A stretch of DNA of 37,008 nucleotides from Lachnospiraceae bacterium (GTDB lineage: Bacteria > Bacillota > Clostridia > Lachnospirales > Lachnospiraceae). Location: contig JAILHT010000148.1 of assembly GCA_024695665.1 (NCBI GenBank), positions 1-37,008 on the forward strand, given 5' to 3'. How positions within the stretch are numbered: position 1 is the first letter of the stretch; each line of letters opens with the position of its first letter. Both the position numbers and the translations under genes were made by a program. This document shows, piece after piece, positions 24,700 through 34,723 of this stretch. The notes below the pieces were generated by a model. That model was not told the DNA's origin. It searched no databases and worked only from the letters and a program-made list of their open reading frames with translations.

Positions 24700-26679
24700 T
24701 CAAAAATCTCTGAGCATCTCTTTCAAATGAAGCATCTCATCTCTGAGTACAGCCGCAGTCTCAAAATCGAGATCGGTAGCAGCTCTCTCCATCTTTCGTC
24801 TGACTTCCCCAATAAGTTTCTCAAGTTCCTTCTTGTTCATTGACTCAGGATCCTTCGCAAACTTAGTCTCTTCCTTTGCGACCTTCTTCGAGATTGCTAT
24901 AAGGTCTCTGACCTGTTTTTGTATGGTCTGCGGTGTGATACCGTGCTCTTTGTTGTACTGCATCTGGACAACTCGTCTTCTCTCCGTCTCTGATATCGCA
25001 TTCTTCATAGAGTCGGTCATGTTGTCCGCGTACATTATTACATGTCCCTCGGAGTTTCGCGCCGCACGTCCAATTGTCTGTATAAGCGAGGTCTCGGATC
25101 TTAAGAAGCCTTCCTTGTCGGCATCGAGAATTGCCACCAGCGTGATCTCCGGTATATCAAGTCCCTCTCTGAGAAGGTTGATTCCGACAAGCACATCAAA
25201 AACATCCATTCTTAGATCTCTTATGATCTCTGCTCTCTCCAGCGTATCTATATCGGAGTGAAGATATTTTACTCTCACTCCTGCCTCCCTCATATAGTCG
25301 GTGAGATCCTCCGCCATACGCTTTGTGAGCGTCGTTATAAGAACCTTGTTGTGCTTTTCGGTCTCCTTATTGACTTCCTTAAGCAGATCATCTATCTGAC
25401 CTTCTACCGGTCTTACAGAGATTTCCGGGTCCAAAAGTCCTGTAGGTCGTATGATCTGCTCTGTTCGCAACAGTTCATGCTCTATTTCATATTTTCCCGG
25501 AGTTGCCGATACAAAAAGCATCTGATCTATCTTTGACTCAAACTCTTCAAAATTTAACGGTCTGTTGTCCAAGGCCGAAGGAAGTCTGAATCCGTAGTCT
25601 ACAAGAGTTGTCTTTCTCGATCTGTCACCGGCAAACATTCCGCCGATCTGAGGTACTGTCATATGTGACTCATCAACGATTATAAGAAAATCGTCCGGGA
25701 AAAAGTCCATAAGAGTGAACGGTGTCGATCCCGGCTCTCTGAATTCGAGATGCCTTGAGTAGTTCTCGATACCGCTGCAAAAACCGGTCTCTTTCATCAT
25801 TTCGACATCGAAGTTGGTTCTTTCCGCAATCCTCTGTGCCTCTATAAATTTTTCCCTGGATCTGAAATACTTGACCCTCTCATCGAGTTCTTTCTCGATA
25901 TTCACACACGCTCTGTTTATCTGTTCCTGCGGAACAACATAATGTGAAGCAGGATATATCGCTATATGCTCTAAGCTGTTTCTTATCTCCCCGGTCAACG
26001 GATCGAACTCTAATATTCTGTCTATCTCATCGCCGAAAAACTCGACTCTAATTCCCGTATCCGTGTAATCCGCCGGAAAAATATCCAGAACATCCCCGTG
26101 AACTCTGAACGTTCCTCTGGCAAAATCCATATCATTTCGGTTGTACTGTATATCGATGAGCTGTCTCATGACGTCATCCCTGTCGTGCTCCTGCCCCGGT
26201 CTCAAAGATATCATCATACCGGAAAACTCATCCGGAGATCCCAGACCGTATATGCACGAGACTGATGCGACAATAATGACATCGCGCCTCTCGACAAGAG
26301 AGGACGTTGCCGACAGTCTCAGTTTTTCTATCTCGTCGTTTATCGCGGAATCCTTCGCTATATATGTATCCGACTGCGGGACATATGCCTCAGGCTGATA
26401 ATAGTCATAGTAGGATACAAAATATTCAACCGCATTCTCCGGAAAAAACTCTTTCATCTCACCGTACAACTGCCCGGCAAGAGTCTTGTTGTGACTTATA
26501 ATCAGTGTCGGTTTATTTAAGGCCTCTATGACATTGGCCATGGTAAAAGTCTTTCCCGAACCGGTTACACCGAGCAGAGTCTCAAACTGATTTCCTTCCC
26601 TGAACCCGTCCACCAGCTCCTTTATCGCCTGCGGCTGGTCGCCGGTCGGTTTATACTTTGAATGTAACTTAAAATCCAT
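24700..26679 (-). CDS. uvrB: Excinuclease ABC subunit B
   Basis: A 659-residue UvrB helicase-like subunit that verifies damage and recruits UvrC. Walker [12 protein letters not shown], the beta-hairpin region [12 protein letters not shown], helicase motifs [14 protein letters not shown] and QTIGRAARN, and the C-terminal UVR coiled coil (ending [12 protein letters not shown]) are visible. The start is set at 26679, [15 protein letters not shown], which has GAGG 7 nt upstream; the longer frame from 26733 would start inside the predicted promoter. It heads the uvrB-uvrA-proC unit. Confidence 0.97.
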   Translation of the reverse strand: MDFKLHSKYKPTGDQPQAIKELVDGFREGNQFETLLGVTGSGKTFTMANVIEALNKPTLIISHNKTLAGQLYGEMKEFFPENAVEYFVSYYDYYQPEAYVPQSDTYIAKDSAINDEIEKLRLSATSSLVERRDVIIVASVSCIYGLGSPDEFSGMMISLRPGQEHDRDDVMRQLIDIQYNRNDMDFARGTFRVHGDVLDIFPADYTDTGIRVEFFGDEIDRILEFDPLTGEIRNSLEHIAIYPASHYVVPQEQINRACVNIEKELDERVKYFRSREKFIEAQRIAERTNFDVEMMKETGFCSGIENYSRHLEFREPGSTPFTLMDFFPDDFLIIVDESHMTVPQIGGMFAGDRSRKTTLVDYGFRLPSALDNRPLNFEEFESKIDQMLFVSATPGKYEIEHELLRTEQIIRPTGLLDPEISVRPVEGQIDDLLKEVNKETEKHNKVLITTLTKRMAEDLTDYMREAGVRVKYLHSDIDTLERAEIIRDLRMDVFDVLVGINLLREGLDIPEITLVAILDADKEGFLRSETSLIQTIGRAARNSEGHVIMYADNMTDSMKNAISETERRRVVQMQYNKEHGITPQTIQKQVRDLIAISKKVAKEETKFAKDPESMNKKELEKLIGEVRRKMERAATDLDFETAAVLRDEMLHLKEMLRDF

Positions 26680-26709
26680 ATATTTTCCTCGAAATACAAT
26701 GCCTGTCAT

Positions 26710-26737
26710 ATTGTAAACGGACATTGAAAACATGTTC
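26710..26737 (-). promoter_or_regulatory. uvrB promoter with LexA-like box
   Basis: On the minus strand GAACATGTTTTC (26726-26737) differs by one base from the Gram-positive LexA/DinR pattern GAAC-N4-GTTC and overlaps the -35 position of a promoter with -10 TACAAT (26710-26715). Control of uvrBA by LexA is known in Bacillus. The -35 match itself is poor, so the assignment is tentative. Confidence 0.45.
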
Positions 26738-26762
26738 CCTACAGCAAAAATCGGCAGGCAAC

Positions 26763-26799
26763 AAAAAATGATATACTGACTTTCAAGTCAGTATATCAT
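26763..26799 (-). terminator. Rho-independent terminator of GH43 gene
   Basis: A 14-bp perfect stem (26768-26781 with 26786-26799, loop TTCA on plus) is followed on the minus strand by a run of T. It ends the GH43 message about 50 nt after its stop and separates it from uvrB. Confidence 0.92.
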
Positions 26800-26849
26800 T
26801 TAAAAACATTGATGTCTATATCAAAAAGGAACAGATGTTCGTTCGTTTT

Positions 26850-28454
26850 TTATTCTATTACAAAGCTTGCCGCTTCCCTGTCACTGCCGTCTGTGAGTGC
26901 CAGTCCGTCATCGGTAACGGTAATATACATTCCGGGATTCGACACGCTCTCGAATGATATCATATCGCTCGAAGAAAGTCCCGTCACGGTCTTAAAAGTC
27001 TGGCTGTTTGCAGTCTCCTCAGACGCATCCGTATCCTGTGCGAGTACTATACTCTCTCCCGAAACCGTGAGATAAAGTCCCGGTTTGTTTTCAGACTGGA
27101 TAGAGACATACGGATTCTCAGATACATCCACACCCTCCATGTAAGCTGTAGCTTTTCCGTTTATAAGAAGCCATGTCTTGTCCGCATCTGTTTTTCCCAT
27201 ATCAACTCCGACTTTTACATCGCTGTACGGATAGTCCGAATCCGAGGTGGAATTCAGATAATTCTCATGGGATATGTATTCATCGGAGGCGGTCTTTATC
27301 ATAGAACTTGTTCCGCTTATTCCGACAGCCGTCTCTTCCATCGGTTCAACCGAGCCGTCATCATTAAACTTGAGTTTTGTAATACATGCAGATCTCCTGT
27401 ACCCGTTTCCTCCCGGCAGTGAACCGTTATGGTATACAAAATATGTCTCACCCTTAAAATCAAACACCGCCATATGATTTGTGTTACTTGTCGAAGTAGG
27501 TGCCATTATCATGGAGCCAAAATTCCAGGTGCTATCCATAAGACTGTCCGTCGTAGCATATGCCATGCACTCTCTCCATGTGTAAGCGTAGAACAGATAG
27601 TAATCTCCGTAATAATTGCCGTTCTCATCCGATCTTCTGTAAAGCCACGGTGCTTCAGTGTACGACTCAAGTCCGCTCTGCATATTGACAATATCTCCGT
27701 CTCCGCCAAGGATGGTCGCTGTTATCTCTCCGTCCCCATTTATATCCTTTACAGATATCATATCTTCATTGAGCTCACATATGTAAAACTGAGCATTTCC
27801 CCATGCAAGATAACGGTGCTCTTCGCCGTTCTCATCCGTCTCAATCCACACTGTAGGATCAATATCGTCCCAGTTTGACATCTGAGGTTTTGTCACCGCA
27901 CCTCTCACAAGAGAGCTTCCAATATCCGTAAAAGGTCCCGTAGGTGACTCCGACACGGCCACACCGATTGACTGTTTACCGGTGCTTCCTCTGTCCCATG
28001 AGCAAAAATAAAGATAATACAAATCTTTTCCCTGCTCAGGATCGTAATGCTTTGTTACCTGGCTTGCCCATGCGGCTGTCTCGTCTGCCCATGAGACGTC
28101 GGCCATATTCATAACCTCACCTTCACATGTCCAATTTTTCAAATCTGTCGATGAATAACATACATAATTTGGAATATTGTAGATTGCGTTTGATATCTCT
28201 TCCTCTGTAGATATATCGTTTCCGGTATAAAGATATACGGTATCTCCATCCACTAGTACTGACGGATCTCCTCCGTAATTGAATTCTGCGCTGTCACTGC
28301 CTCCGACAAGAGGATTTCCCGCAACATCCTTCTCTATGTTGACCTCCTCAAGTGTCTTTGCTGTCTGCGTTCCGCATGCCGCTGTCAAAAGCAACATTGA
28401 GCCCATAAGCGCCACAGACAATGCTCCGGTGGCTTTTGTAAATCTCTTCCCCAT
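26850..28454 (-). CDS. GH43-family glycosidase lipoprotein with AbfB-like C-terminal domain
   Basis: A 534-residue exported lipoprotein of the five-blade GH43 family (arabinofuranosidases and xylosidases). Signal peptide residues 1-26 end at LTAAC, with C27 lipidated. The catalytic triad is D63 (GGDPSV), D199 (DDIDPTVW) and E267 (YTEAPWLY). Residues about 440-534 carry two imperfect repeats, PGLYLTVSGESIVL and PGMYITVTDDGLAL with SFES between them, the pattern of an AbfB (CBM42) arabinose-binding beta-trefoil; only part of a trefoil seems present. The enzyme should act on arabinoxylan-type side chains at the cell surface. It is a single-gene unit with AGGAG before the ATG; no sugar transporter adjoins it. 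Confidence 0.88.
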   Translation of the reverse strand: MGKRFTKATGALSVALMGSMLLLTAACGTQTAKTLEEVNIEKDVAGNPLVGGSDSAEFNYGGDPSVLVDGDTVYLYTGNDISTEEEISNAIYNIPNYVCYSSTDLKNWTCEGEVMNMADVSWADETAAWASQVTKHYDPEQGKDLYYLYFCSWDRGSTGKQSIGVAVSESPTGPFTDIGSSLVRGAVTKPQMSNWDDIDPTVWIETDENGEEHRYLAWGNAQFYICELNEDMISVKDINGDGEITATILGGDGDIVNMQSGLESYTEAPWLYRRSDENGNYYGDYYLFYAYTWRECMAYATTDSLMDSTWNFGSMIMAPTSTSNTNHMAVFDFKGETYFVYHNGSLPGGNGYRRSACITKLKFNDDGSVEPMEETAVGISGTSSMIKTASDEYISHENYLNSTSDSDYPYSDVKVGVDMGKTDADKTWLLINGKATAYMEGVDVSENPYVSIQSENKPGLYLTVSGESIVLAQDTDASEETANSQTFKTVTGLSSSDMISFESVSNPGMYITVTDDGLALTDGSDREAASFVIE

Positions 28455-28507
28455 CTTCTCTCTCCTAACATACTTTCTAACGAACGATTTGTTTTATCAT
28501 TCAGTAA

Positions 28508-28516
28508 AAGTATAGC
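28508..28516 (-). promoter_or_regulatory. Extended -10 promoter of GH43 gene
   Basis: On the minus strand TGC-TATACT forms an extended -10 element about 55 nt upstream of the start. No good -35 box is present. The rest of the 28455-28589 spacer holds a weak TTTAGA/TCTAAA hairpin after rsmJ. Confidence 0.45.
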
Positions 28517-28589
28517 ATGAAAACCACCGAATAGCACTAGTTATTTTATACTATAATGAATTATTTTAGATATTTCTAAAGTTATCAAA

Positions 28590-29339
28590 TTATGCAAATA
28601 CAAAGCAATCATATCTGATTGCCTTCCCTTTTAAACTGTAATGTGGCTTATAATTACCCAGGTTTTCACCTTTTGCCGGGCGTTTCACGATAATCTTCTT
28701 CGGCCTCAGATTCATTGCGGCTCTTAACATCTCCTCGCCATCCGTAGCAGGCGGTTCAAGCTGTCCCAAGAGCTGAAATTTTTTCTTTATCAGACCGCTC
28801 TTACTCCTCGCAGGAAACATCGGATCCAAATATATAATGTCCGGTTTCTCATCTGTCTCTCTCATATATTCCAGACTGTCACCCTCAGCAAATTCCATTC
28901 TGCTTATAACTGCGGCAATCTTTGGATCATTTTTCCCTCGACGCAATGCATCAGAAAGTAACAGAGCGATTATAGGATCCTTCTCAAATAGTTTTACCCT
29001 TGCACCTGCTGCAGCAAGAATAAATGAATCCTCTCCCATTCCGGCTGTCGCATCCACCGCGAGTGGCGTATTTTCAAAATTTTTTATTTTTGCAGCCTTA
29101 AATAGCATCTCCTGTCCGATTTTTCCAGGCGTGACTCTCAAAGAAAGCTTCGAAAAGTCCCCCTGCATAACAAGATTGCCCTGTCTTAGTGATACCCCAT
29201 CAGGCGCAATCTGTAAAAGCAGAAGATCTCTCGAAGCTTCCGTAATTTTTTCAGTAAGTTCAATATCAAGTTTTTCTGCCACACCTAGAGCAAATTCTCT
29301 GTCTGCTCCGGGTGCGGCAAAAACAATTATATTCTCCAT
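28590..29339 (-). CDS. rsmJ: 16S rRNA (guanine-N2) methyltransferase, RsmJ-like
   Basis: A 249-residue class I methyltransferase of the RsmJ family, which methylates G1516 of 16S rRNA in E. coli. Family motifs are DATAGMGEDSFILA, FEKDPIIALLLSDAL, YLDPMFP followed by KSGLIKKKFQLLGQL, and the C-terminal VKRPAKG with RYDCFVF. The N-terminal part is divergent. It lies 10 nt after aroK in the secA-aroK-rsmJ run. Confidence 0.88.
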   Translation of the reverse strand: MENIIVFAAPGADREFALGVAEKLDIELTEKITEASRDLLLLQIAPDGVSLRQGNLVMQGDFSKLSLRVTPGKIGQEMLFKAAKIKNFENTPLAVDATAGMGEDSFILAAAGARVKLFEKDPIIALLLSDALRRGKNDPKIAAVISRMEFAEGDSLEYMRETDEKPDIIYLDPMFPARSKSGLIKKKFQLLGQLEPPATDGEEMLRAAMNLRPKKIIVKRPAKGENLGNYKPHYSLKGKAIRYDCFVFA

Positions 29340-29349
29340 ATTTTTTTCG

Positions 29350-29871
29350 TCAAAAAGCTTTTGCTGCGTCCATTATCTCCTCACAGATATCATCGACGCT
29401 TCTTCCGTCAGTAGCAATCACAACATCTGCACATGCTTCATATTTATCGCGTCTCTGCTCAAGAAGATTCTCTATGAACTCGACATTTTTGTTCCCCTCC
29501 AAAAGAGGTCTGTTGTGACTGTTCTTCACTCTGTTCAATATAGTCTCCGGCTTCGCAGTGAGAAGAAATACCTTGCCGTTCTTTTTCATCTCTGCAACAT
29601 TCACTTCCCTCAGAGGAGTTCCTCCTCCGCAGGAGATGATAGTATTTTTCCTGCTTTGCATTTCCTTCAAAAGATCCGTTTCCAGATTTCTGAAATACTC
29701 CTCACCGTTGTCTTTGAAAATATCGGATATGCTTTTTCCTTCGCGCTCCTCTATGATGCCGTCCATCTCAACGATGTCCATTCCGTATTTTCTTTTAAGC
29801 CCTTTTGAGACGGTTGTTTTTCCGCATCCCATAAATCCGATGAGTACGATATTTGAATCAAGCTTTTCCAT
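29350..29871 (-). CDS. aroK: Shikimate kinase
   Basis: A 173-residue shikimate kinase. Walker A is GFMGCGKTTV (residues 12-21), D37 in EMDG and R in YFRNLE contact shikimate, GGG in SCGGGTP lines the site, and RPLLEG is the lid arginine. Length is normal. It acts after AroE in the pathway, though its gene lies apart from aroE and aroD, 12 nt after secA. Confidence 0.95.
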   Translation of the reverse strand: MEKLDSNIVLIGFMGCGKTTVSKGLKRKYGMDIVEMDGIIEEREGKSISDIFKDNGEEYFRNLETDLLKEMQSRKNTIISCGGGTPLREVNVAEMKKNGKVFLLTAKPETILNRVKNSHNRPLLEGNKNVEFIENLLEQRRDKYEACADVVIATDGRSVDDICEEIMDAAKAF

Positions 29872-29883
29872 CTTTTTCTCCGT

Positions 29884-32457
29884 TTATGCGCCCGCTCTTC
29901 CATGGCACTGTTTGTATTTTTTACCGCTTCCACACGGACAAGGATCATTAGGATATATCTTAGCTGCTTCTCTCTTCTTCGGAGCATTCGTTGCTGATTC
30001 ATCCTTATTTGTTCCGGTGACTTTTGCCACCTGCTCACGCTCTACCTTCTCCTCTATTCTTACATGATAGAGCAGACGAACGGTGTCCTCCTGGATAGCG
30101 GCTATCATTGAATCAAACATATCAAATCCGGCCATCTTGTACTCAACAAGCGGGTCTCTCTGACCGTATGCCTGAAGGCCGATACCCTGTCTAAGCTGAT
30201 CCATATCATCGATATGATCCATCCATTTTCTGTCTATTACTTTAAGGAGAACAACTCGCTCAAGTTCTCTGAACTGCTCAACCTCCGGGAACTCTGTCTC
30301 TTTAGCCTCATAGAGCTTGACTGCCTGTTCTTTGAGCGAATGCTTAAGCTCCTTGCAGTTTTTGTATTTCTTTGCATCTTCCGCAGTGAGAGGTTTCACC
30401 GGAATCATCGGTACAAGAACCTCATTGAGTTCGTTGAAATCCCACTCCTCAGGCGGAATATCATCAGACATACAAAGGTCTGTGCACGCCTCGACACGAT
30501 CGGTTATCATCTTGAAGATAACATCCCTCATGCTCTCTCCGTTCAATACTCTGCGGCGCTCATCATATATTATCTCTCTCTGATCGTTCATTACCTGATC
30601 GTATTCAAGGAGATTCTTTCTTATTCCGTAGTTGTTGCCCTCTATCTTTGTCTGCGCTTTTTCGATGGCCGATGAAAGCATCTTATGCTGAATCTGTTCT
30701 CCCTCCGGAACACCTAAGGCTTTGAACATATCCATAAGTCTTTCCGATCCGAACAATCTCATAAGGTCATCCTCAAGTGAGATATAGAACTGTGACTCAC
30801 CCGGATCTCCCTGACGTCCGGCACGTCCTCTGAGCTGATTGTCAATACGTCTCGACTCATGTCTCTCGGTTCCGATTATCTTCAAACCGCCTGCTGCTCT
30901 CGCATCTTCATCAAGCTTGATATCGGTACCACGTCCTGCCATATTTGTCGCGATCGTAACGGCTCCGTGCTGTCCTGCCTGAGCGACTATCTCAGCCTCA
31001 AGTTCATGGAACTTTGCATTGAGAACGTTGTGCTGAATTCCTCTCTTTTTTAAGAGTCTGCTTATCTCCTCCGATATATCGATTGTTATCGTACCAACAA
31101 GAACCGGCTGTCCTTTTGCATGTGCCTCCTCGACAGCATCGCAAACAGCTTTGTACTTCTCATTTTTCGTCGCATAAACAACATCCTGATGATCTATTCT
31201 TGCGACCGGTTTATTTGTAGGAACGACTACAACGTCCATTCCATAGATATCTCTGAACTCTTTTTCCTCTGTGAGAGCTGTACCTGTCATACCGCACTTC
31301 TTGTCATATTTATTGAAGAAGTTCTGGAATGTGATGGTTGCAAGAGTCTTACTCTCTCTCTTAACCTTTACATGTTCCTTAGCCTCGATAGCCTGATGAA
31401 GGCCATCAGAGTAACGACGTCCCGGCATAATACGTCCGGTAAATTCGTCGACTATAAGAATCTGATCATCCGAAACAACATAATCCTGGTCTTTGAACAT
31501 AAGATTATGCGCACGTAAAGCAAGGATGATATTGTGCTGTATTTCAAGGTTCTCAGCATCGGCAAGGTTGTCGATCTTGAAGAACTGCTCTACCTTCTTT
31601 ACACCTTCCTGTGTAAGGTTTACCACCTTGTCTTTCTCGTCTACTATGAAATCTCCGGTCTCCTCAACCTCGATTCCCATAATAGCATCCATCTTCGAGA
31701 ATTCCTGGCTTGCCTCTCCTCTTTTCATCTGTCTTGCAAGAATATCACAAGCCTCATAGAGCCTTGTGGATTTTCCGCTCTGCCCTGATATGATAAGCGG
31801 TGTTCTGGCCTCATCGATAAGAACAGAGTCAACCTCATCGATAATCGCAAAATGAAGTCCTCTCTGTACGAGCTGCTCCTTGTATATAACCATATTGTCT
31901 CTAAGGTAATCGAAACCAAGCTCATTATTTGTAACATATGTGATATCACAATTGTAAGCTTCTCTTCTCTCATCATTGTCCATGCCGTTTAAAACGACTC
32001 CGACCTTCAAGCCCAAAAACTCATGAACCTGTCCCATCCATTCGGCATCACGCTTTGCAAGATAGTCATTTACGGTTACGATGTGAACACCTTCACCTGC
32101 CAACGCATTGAGATAAGCCGGAAGTGTGGAAACAAGCGTCTTTCCTTCTCCTGTTCTCATCTCGGAGATACGACCCTGGTGAAGTATGATACCACCGATT
32201 ATCTGAACTCTGTAATGTTCCATTCCCAAAACACGCTTTGCAGCCTCTCTGACTGTTGCGTATGCTTCAGGCAAAAGAGAATCCAACGACTCTCCGTCGG
32301 CATATCTCTTTTTGAATTCTTTTGTTTTATTTTTCAACTCGTCATCGCTCAAAGCCTGCATAGACTCTCTGTATGACTCAACTTTGTCAGCTATCGGATA
32401 TATTCTCTTTAACTCTCTGTCACTGTGTGTTCCGAAAACTTTATCAACAAATCCCAT
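29884..32457 (-). CDS. secA: Preprotein translocase ATPase SecA
   Basis: An 857-residue SecA, the motor that drives proteins through SecYEG. Walker [29 protein letters not shown] (DEVD box, split between motif and preprotein cross-linking domain entry), [10 protein letters not shown] and [11 protein letters not shown] are present, and the C-terminal zinc motif [13 protein letters not shown] for SecB or ribosome contact is intact. Ribosome site AAGGAG. A promoter of moderate quality precedes it. It heads the run with aroK and rsmJ. Confidence 0.98.
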   Translation of the reverse strand: MGFVDKVFGTHSDRELKRIYPIADKVESYRESMQALSDDELKNKTKEFKKRYADGESLDSLLPEAYATVREAAKRVLGMEHYRVQIIGGIILHQGRISEMRTGEGKTLVSTLPAYLNALAGEGVHIVTVNDYLAKRDAEWMGQVHEFLGLKVGVVLNGMDNDERREAYNCDITYVTNNELGFDYLRDNMVIYKEQLVQRGLHFAIIDEVDSVLIDEARTPLIISGQSGKSTRLYEACDILARQMKRGEASQEFSKMDAIMGIEVEETGDFIVDEKDKVVNLTQEGVKKVEQFFKIDNLADAENLEIQHNIILALRAHNLMFKDQDYVVSDDQILIVDEFTGRIMPGRRYSDGLHQAIEAKEHVKVKRESKTLATITFQNFFNKYDKKCGMTGTALTEEKEFRDIYGMDVVVVPTNKPVARIDHQDVVYATKNEKYKAVCDAVEEAHAKGQPVLVGTITIDISEEISRLLKKRGIQHNVLNAKFHELEAEIVAQAGQHGAVTIATNMAGRGTDIKLDEDARAAGGLKIIGTERHESRRIDNQLRGRAGRQGDPGESQFYISLEDDLMRLFGSERLMDMFKALGVPEGEQIQHKMLSSAIEKAQTKIEGNNYGIRKNLLEYDQVMNDQREIIYDERRRVLNGESMRDVIFKMITDRVEACTDLCMSDDIPPEEWDFNELNEVLVPMIPVKPLTAEDAKKYKNCKELKHSLKEQAVKLYEAKETEFPEVEQFRELERVVLLKVIDRKWMDHIDDMDQLRQGIGLQAYGQRDPLVEYKMAGFDMFDSMIAAIQEDTVRLLYHVRIEEKVEREQVAKVTGTNKDESATNAPKKREAAKIYPNDPCPCGSGKKYKQCHGRAGA

Positions 32458-32500
32458 TTAATTACTCCTTATGCATCTTAAAATTGCATTTTTCCACATA

Positions 32501-32530
32501 ATATCAGCATTTTACCACTTCTTTGGTCAA
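32501..32530 (-). promoter_or_regulatory. Candidate secA promoter
   Basis: On the minus strand TTGACC (32525-32530) lies 18 nt from TGATAT (32501-32506), with an alternative TATTAT overlapping. It is the only good -35 box in the gap between the chemoreceptor terminator and secA. Confidence 0.4.
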
Positions 32531-32550
32531 TTAACAATGTTGTAAACATT

Positions 32551-32579
32551 AAAAGAGGATAGAAAAACATTCTATCCTC
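32551..32579 (-). terminator. Rho-independent terminator of chemoreceptor gene
   Basis: Arms GAGGATAGAA (32555-32564) and TTCTATCCTC (32570-32579) pair perfectly around a five-base loop. On the minus strand the stem is followed by TTTT, 30-50 nt after the chemoreceptor stop. Confidence 0.85.
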
Positions 32580-32605
32580 CTATTTTCCTATGGATATTTC
32601 AATGC

Positions 32606-34417
32606 TTATACAACAGCAAATTTCTTCGTGCTCTCGTTGAGCTGGTCGCTTACAGATGTATTTTCTTTCATTGCCTCATCGATTCCATGCATCTCTCCGA
32701 CAATCTCCGTTGCGTTGTTTGCGGAGACTGATATTGCCTCGGAGCTCTCCTGAACGGAAACTGTTATAGTTCCGACCGCACTTTCCATCTCAGTCATGAT
32801 GTTGTTTAAGTTCTCTGCCTTCTCAGTGAATTTTGAAAGCATATCGTTGATTATCGATGCGGTACTCTCATATTTTTCTCCCGTCTGAACAAATGCATCA
32901 TAATCCGCAAGAACTGTCTCATTTATAAAGTCCATAACCTGCATTGCATTTTCGGAGAGGGTCGCAACCGCCTCTGTAACCTTACTGCTGATCTCCTGAA
33001 TATTTCCTGCCGTATCACGGCTGTTTGCCGCAAGTGAACTTATTTCATCGGCAACTACCGCAAATCCTTTTCCTGCTTCTCCGGCACGGGCCGCCTCAAT
33101 TGACGCATTGAGAGCAAGAAGATTTGTCTGTGAAGCAATGCTTAGGATATCATTTGTAAGATTGTTTATCTCGCTTACCTGCTCGCTGTCTTTTACAGAC
33201 TGCCCCAAAACTCTGTTGAGTTCTTCCATCCTGATTCCGGTATTTGTCTTCTTCTGAATGGCATCATTCTTTATCACACCGGCCTCGCGCTGAATCTCAT
33301 CAGCTGTAGCCGATCCGTTTTCGGCCTCCTCATTTATACTGTCTGCTGCCTCTTTTACAGCCGAAAGCTTGTCATTCATATTTTCCGCAACAGACAATAC
33401 ACTGTCCATACTCGCGGATAGTTCCTCGAGCGCTGCGGATGTATTTGTGATATTCTCGTTCACTCTTGTAATCTGGCCCGTCATCTTCTCGGACGATGAC
33501 ATAAGAACCACTGAACCGCTCTTTACATCTTTCATTGCGCTCTGCAATGTCTCAAGAAATTCGTTTGTTCCCTCCACGATAAAAGTGAGTTCGTTTGTCG
33601 CTTTTGTGTTTATTCTAGCTGTTAGATCACCGTTGTTTTTCTTTATTCCTTCGATTATATCATTAATCTCGGAAGATATTCCTTTTATCTTTCTCGCAAT
33701 GGTCAAATCAGTTATAGCATAATTGAATATCAGACATATGATAAAAATAACCAGTCCGATATATGCTCCTCTCATAGCATTGGTCTTTAAAGCATTCATT
33801 ACAGTTCCGAGATTTCCTATCGCGATACCTATCTCCGATTCAAGATTTGTAAGATCGCTCTGCATCTTCTCATATGCTGCACTATAAACCTCATCTCTCT
33901 CCGTCTTCGCACCTTCTTTGTCATAGTCATCCATGCAAGCCTGGATATTTGCTATTGATGTTGAGAGCTCTGAGTATGTAGACTTCATGGTTTCGACTGC
34001 CGCAACTCCGTCGGAAAGTCCCATCTCCTCAAGTGTTGTAGTCAAAGTTTCCATCTGTGTTCCCATCTCGGTGAGATTGTCTGATATTGCGGTTCTTGCC
34101 TCTGCCATCATGTTGTTGTCAACAGAACTATAGGCACCGAACATAGTCTGCACACTGCCGTTGAGTCCCGCCAAATCTGCCTTTAAAATTGACTCATTGT
34201 AGAGAACATCTGCCGTCTTATTGAACACATCCGTCGATGATGATGTCATATTGTTCATTCCGACAAGTACCATAAAAATAGTTGCGATAAATGCTGCCAA
34301 CATTATCAGATTAAGTCCCGAAACATGCGTTACAATGGATTTTGTGAACGGTAATTTTCTAAGATTAGTCCCCGTTTTTTTAGACTTCTTGTCCCTTTTT
34401 ACTCTTTTTCCCATCAT
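32606..34417 (-). CDS. Methyl-accepting chemotaxis protein
   Basis: A 603-residue chemoreceptor. Residues 1-33 form a basic cytoplasmic start; TM1 is about 34-54 and TM2 about 218-236. The extracellular part between them (about 160 residues, helical) resembles a four-helix-bundle sensor. A HAMP segment follows, then a long coiled coil with the conserved signalling hairpin at about 418-462 ([22 protein letters not shown] and [10 protein letters not shown], read as two parts). There is no C-terminal CheR-binding pentapeptide. The ligand is unknown. The gene is monocistronic, with GGAGAAGAG before the ATG and a promoter and repeat upstream that resemble those of the two-component genes at 8219-8253. 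Confidence 0.95.
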   Translation of the reverse strand: MMGKRVKRDKKSKKTGTNLRKLPFTKSIVTHVSGLNLIMLAAFIATIFMVLVGMNNMTSSSTDVFNKTADVLYNESILKADLAGLNGSVQTMFGAYSSVDNNMMAEARTAISDNLTEMGTQMETLTTTLEEMGLSDGVAAVETMKSTYSELSTSIANIQACMDDYDKEGAKTERDEVYSAAYEKMQSDLTNLESEIGIAIGNLGTVMNALKTNAMRGAYIGLVIFIICLIFNYAITDLTIARKIKGISSEINDIIEGIKKNNGDLTARINTKATNELTFIVEGTNEFLETLQSAMKDVKSGSVVLMSSSEKMTGQITRVNENITNTSAALEELSASMDSVLSVAENMNDKLSAVKEAADSINEEAENGSATADEIQREAGVIKNDAIQKKTNTGIRMEELNRVLGQSVKDSEQVSEINNLTNDILSIASQTNLLALNASIEAARAGEAGKGFAVVADEISSLAANSRDTAGNIQEISSKVTEAVATLSENAMQVMDFINETVLADYDAFVQTGEKYESTASIINDMLSKFTEKAENLNNIMTEMESAVGTITVSVQESSEAISVSANNATEIVGEMHGIDEAMKENTSVSDQLNESTKKFAVV

Positions 34418-34458
34418 TACTCTTCTCCTTTAAACCCTAATAGATAGATATGAAATAT

Positions 34459-34487
34459 ATTTTACCACTTCCTTGTTAAACTTTAAA
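34459..34487 (-). promoter_or_regulatory. Sigma-A promoter of chemoreceptor gene
   Basis: On the minus strand TTTAAA (34482-34487) and TAAAAT (34459-34464) are 17 nt apart, about 40 nt upstream of the start. The same region fits the flagellar sigma pattern poorly. Confidence 0.6.
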
Positions 34488-34505
34488 CACATTAGAGAAA
34501 TATTT

Positions 34506-34527
34506 GCCCCTTTTTTGCACCCTTTTT
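34506..34527 (-). promoter_or_regulatory. 11-nt tandem direct repeat upstream of the chemoreceptor promoter
   Basis: On plus, GCCCCTTTTTT (34506-34516) and GCACCCTTTTT (34517-34527) stand in tandem with 11-nt period. The element closely resembles the pair at 8232-8253. It lies about 19 nt upstream of the chemoreceptor -35 box, a position suited to an activator. Confidence 0.5.
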
Positions 34528-34723
34528 ATGTCACCACAGAGCTACGGACTGACAGCATAATCACAACACTCAAGTCTCGAACGCAGAACGTATATCTCAG
34601 GCTAAGATATAAATGGTCTTGGGGAAAAATGTATATTTTGAAGTCCAAGAGCACTTTGGCATTCATTTTCTTTGATATTTATTCTCGATTATGATAACAT
34701 TCATAATCATGAAAGGAGCCACT
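34528..34723. other. Spacer between chemoreceptor and TSCPD gene with dyads
   Basis: No gene is seen. Two dyads are visible: TATATCT/AGATATA with a seven-base loop (34591-34611), and TCTTGG/CCAAGA (34617-34650) enclosing an AAAAT/ATTTT inner pairing. A possible plus-strand promoter for the TSCPD gene is TTGGCA near 34656 with TATTCT 18 nt later. The start codon of that gene is preceded by AAGGAG. Confidence 0.4.

Noticed and set aside
26680-26733. 18-residue extension of uvrB
   Set aside because: It would begin inside the predicted promoter and LexA-like box; the ATG at 26679 has a good ribosome site and the usual UvrB start.
34540-34680. c-di-GMP or other known riboswitch upstream of the TSCPD gene
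   Set aside because: Dyads are present but no conserved core of a riboswitch class I know could be recognised.
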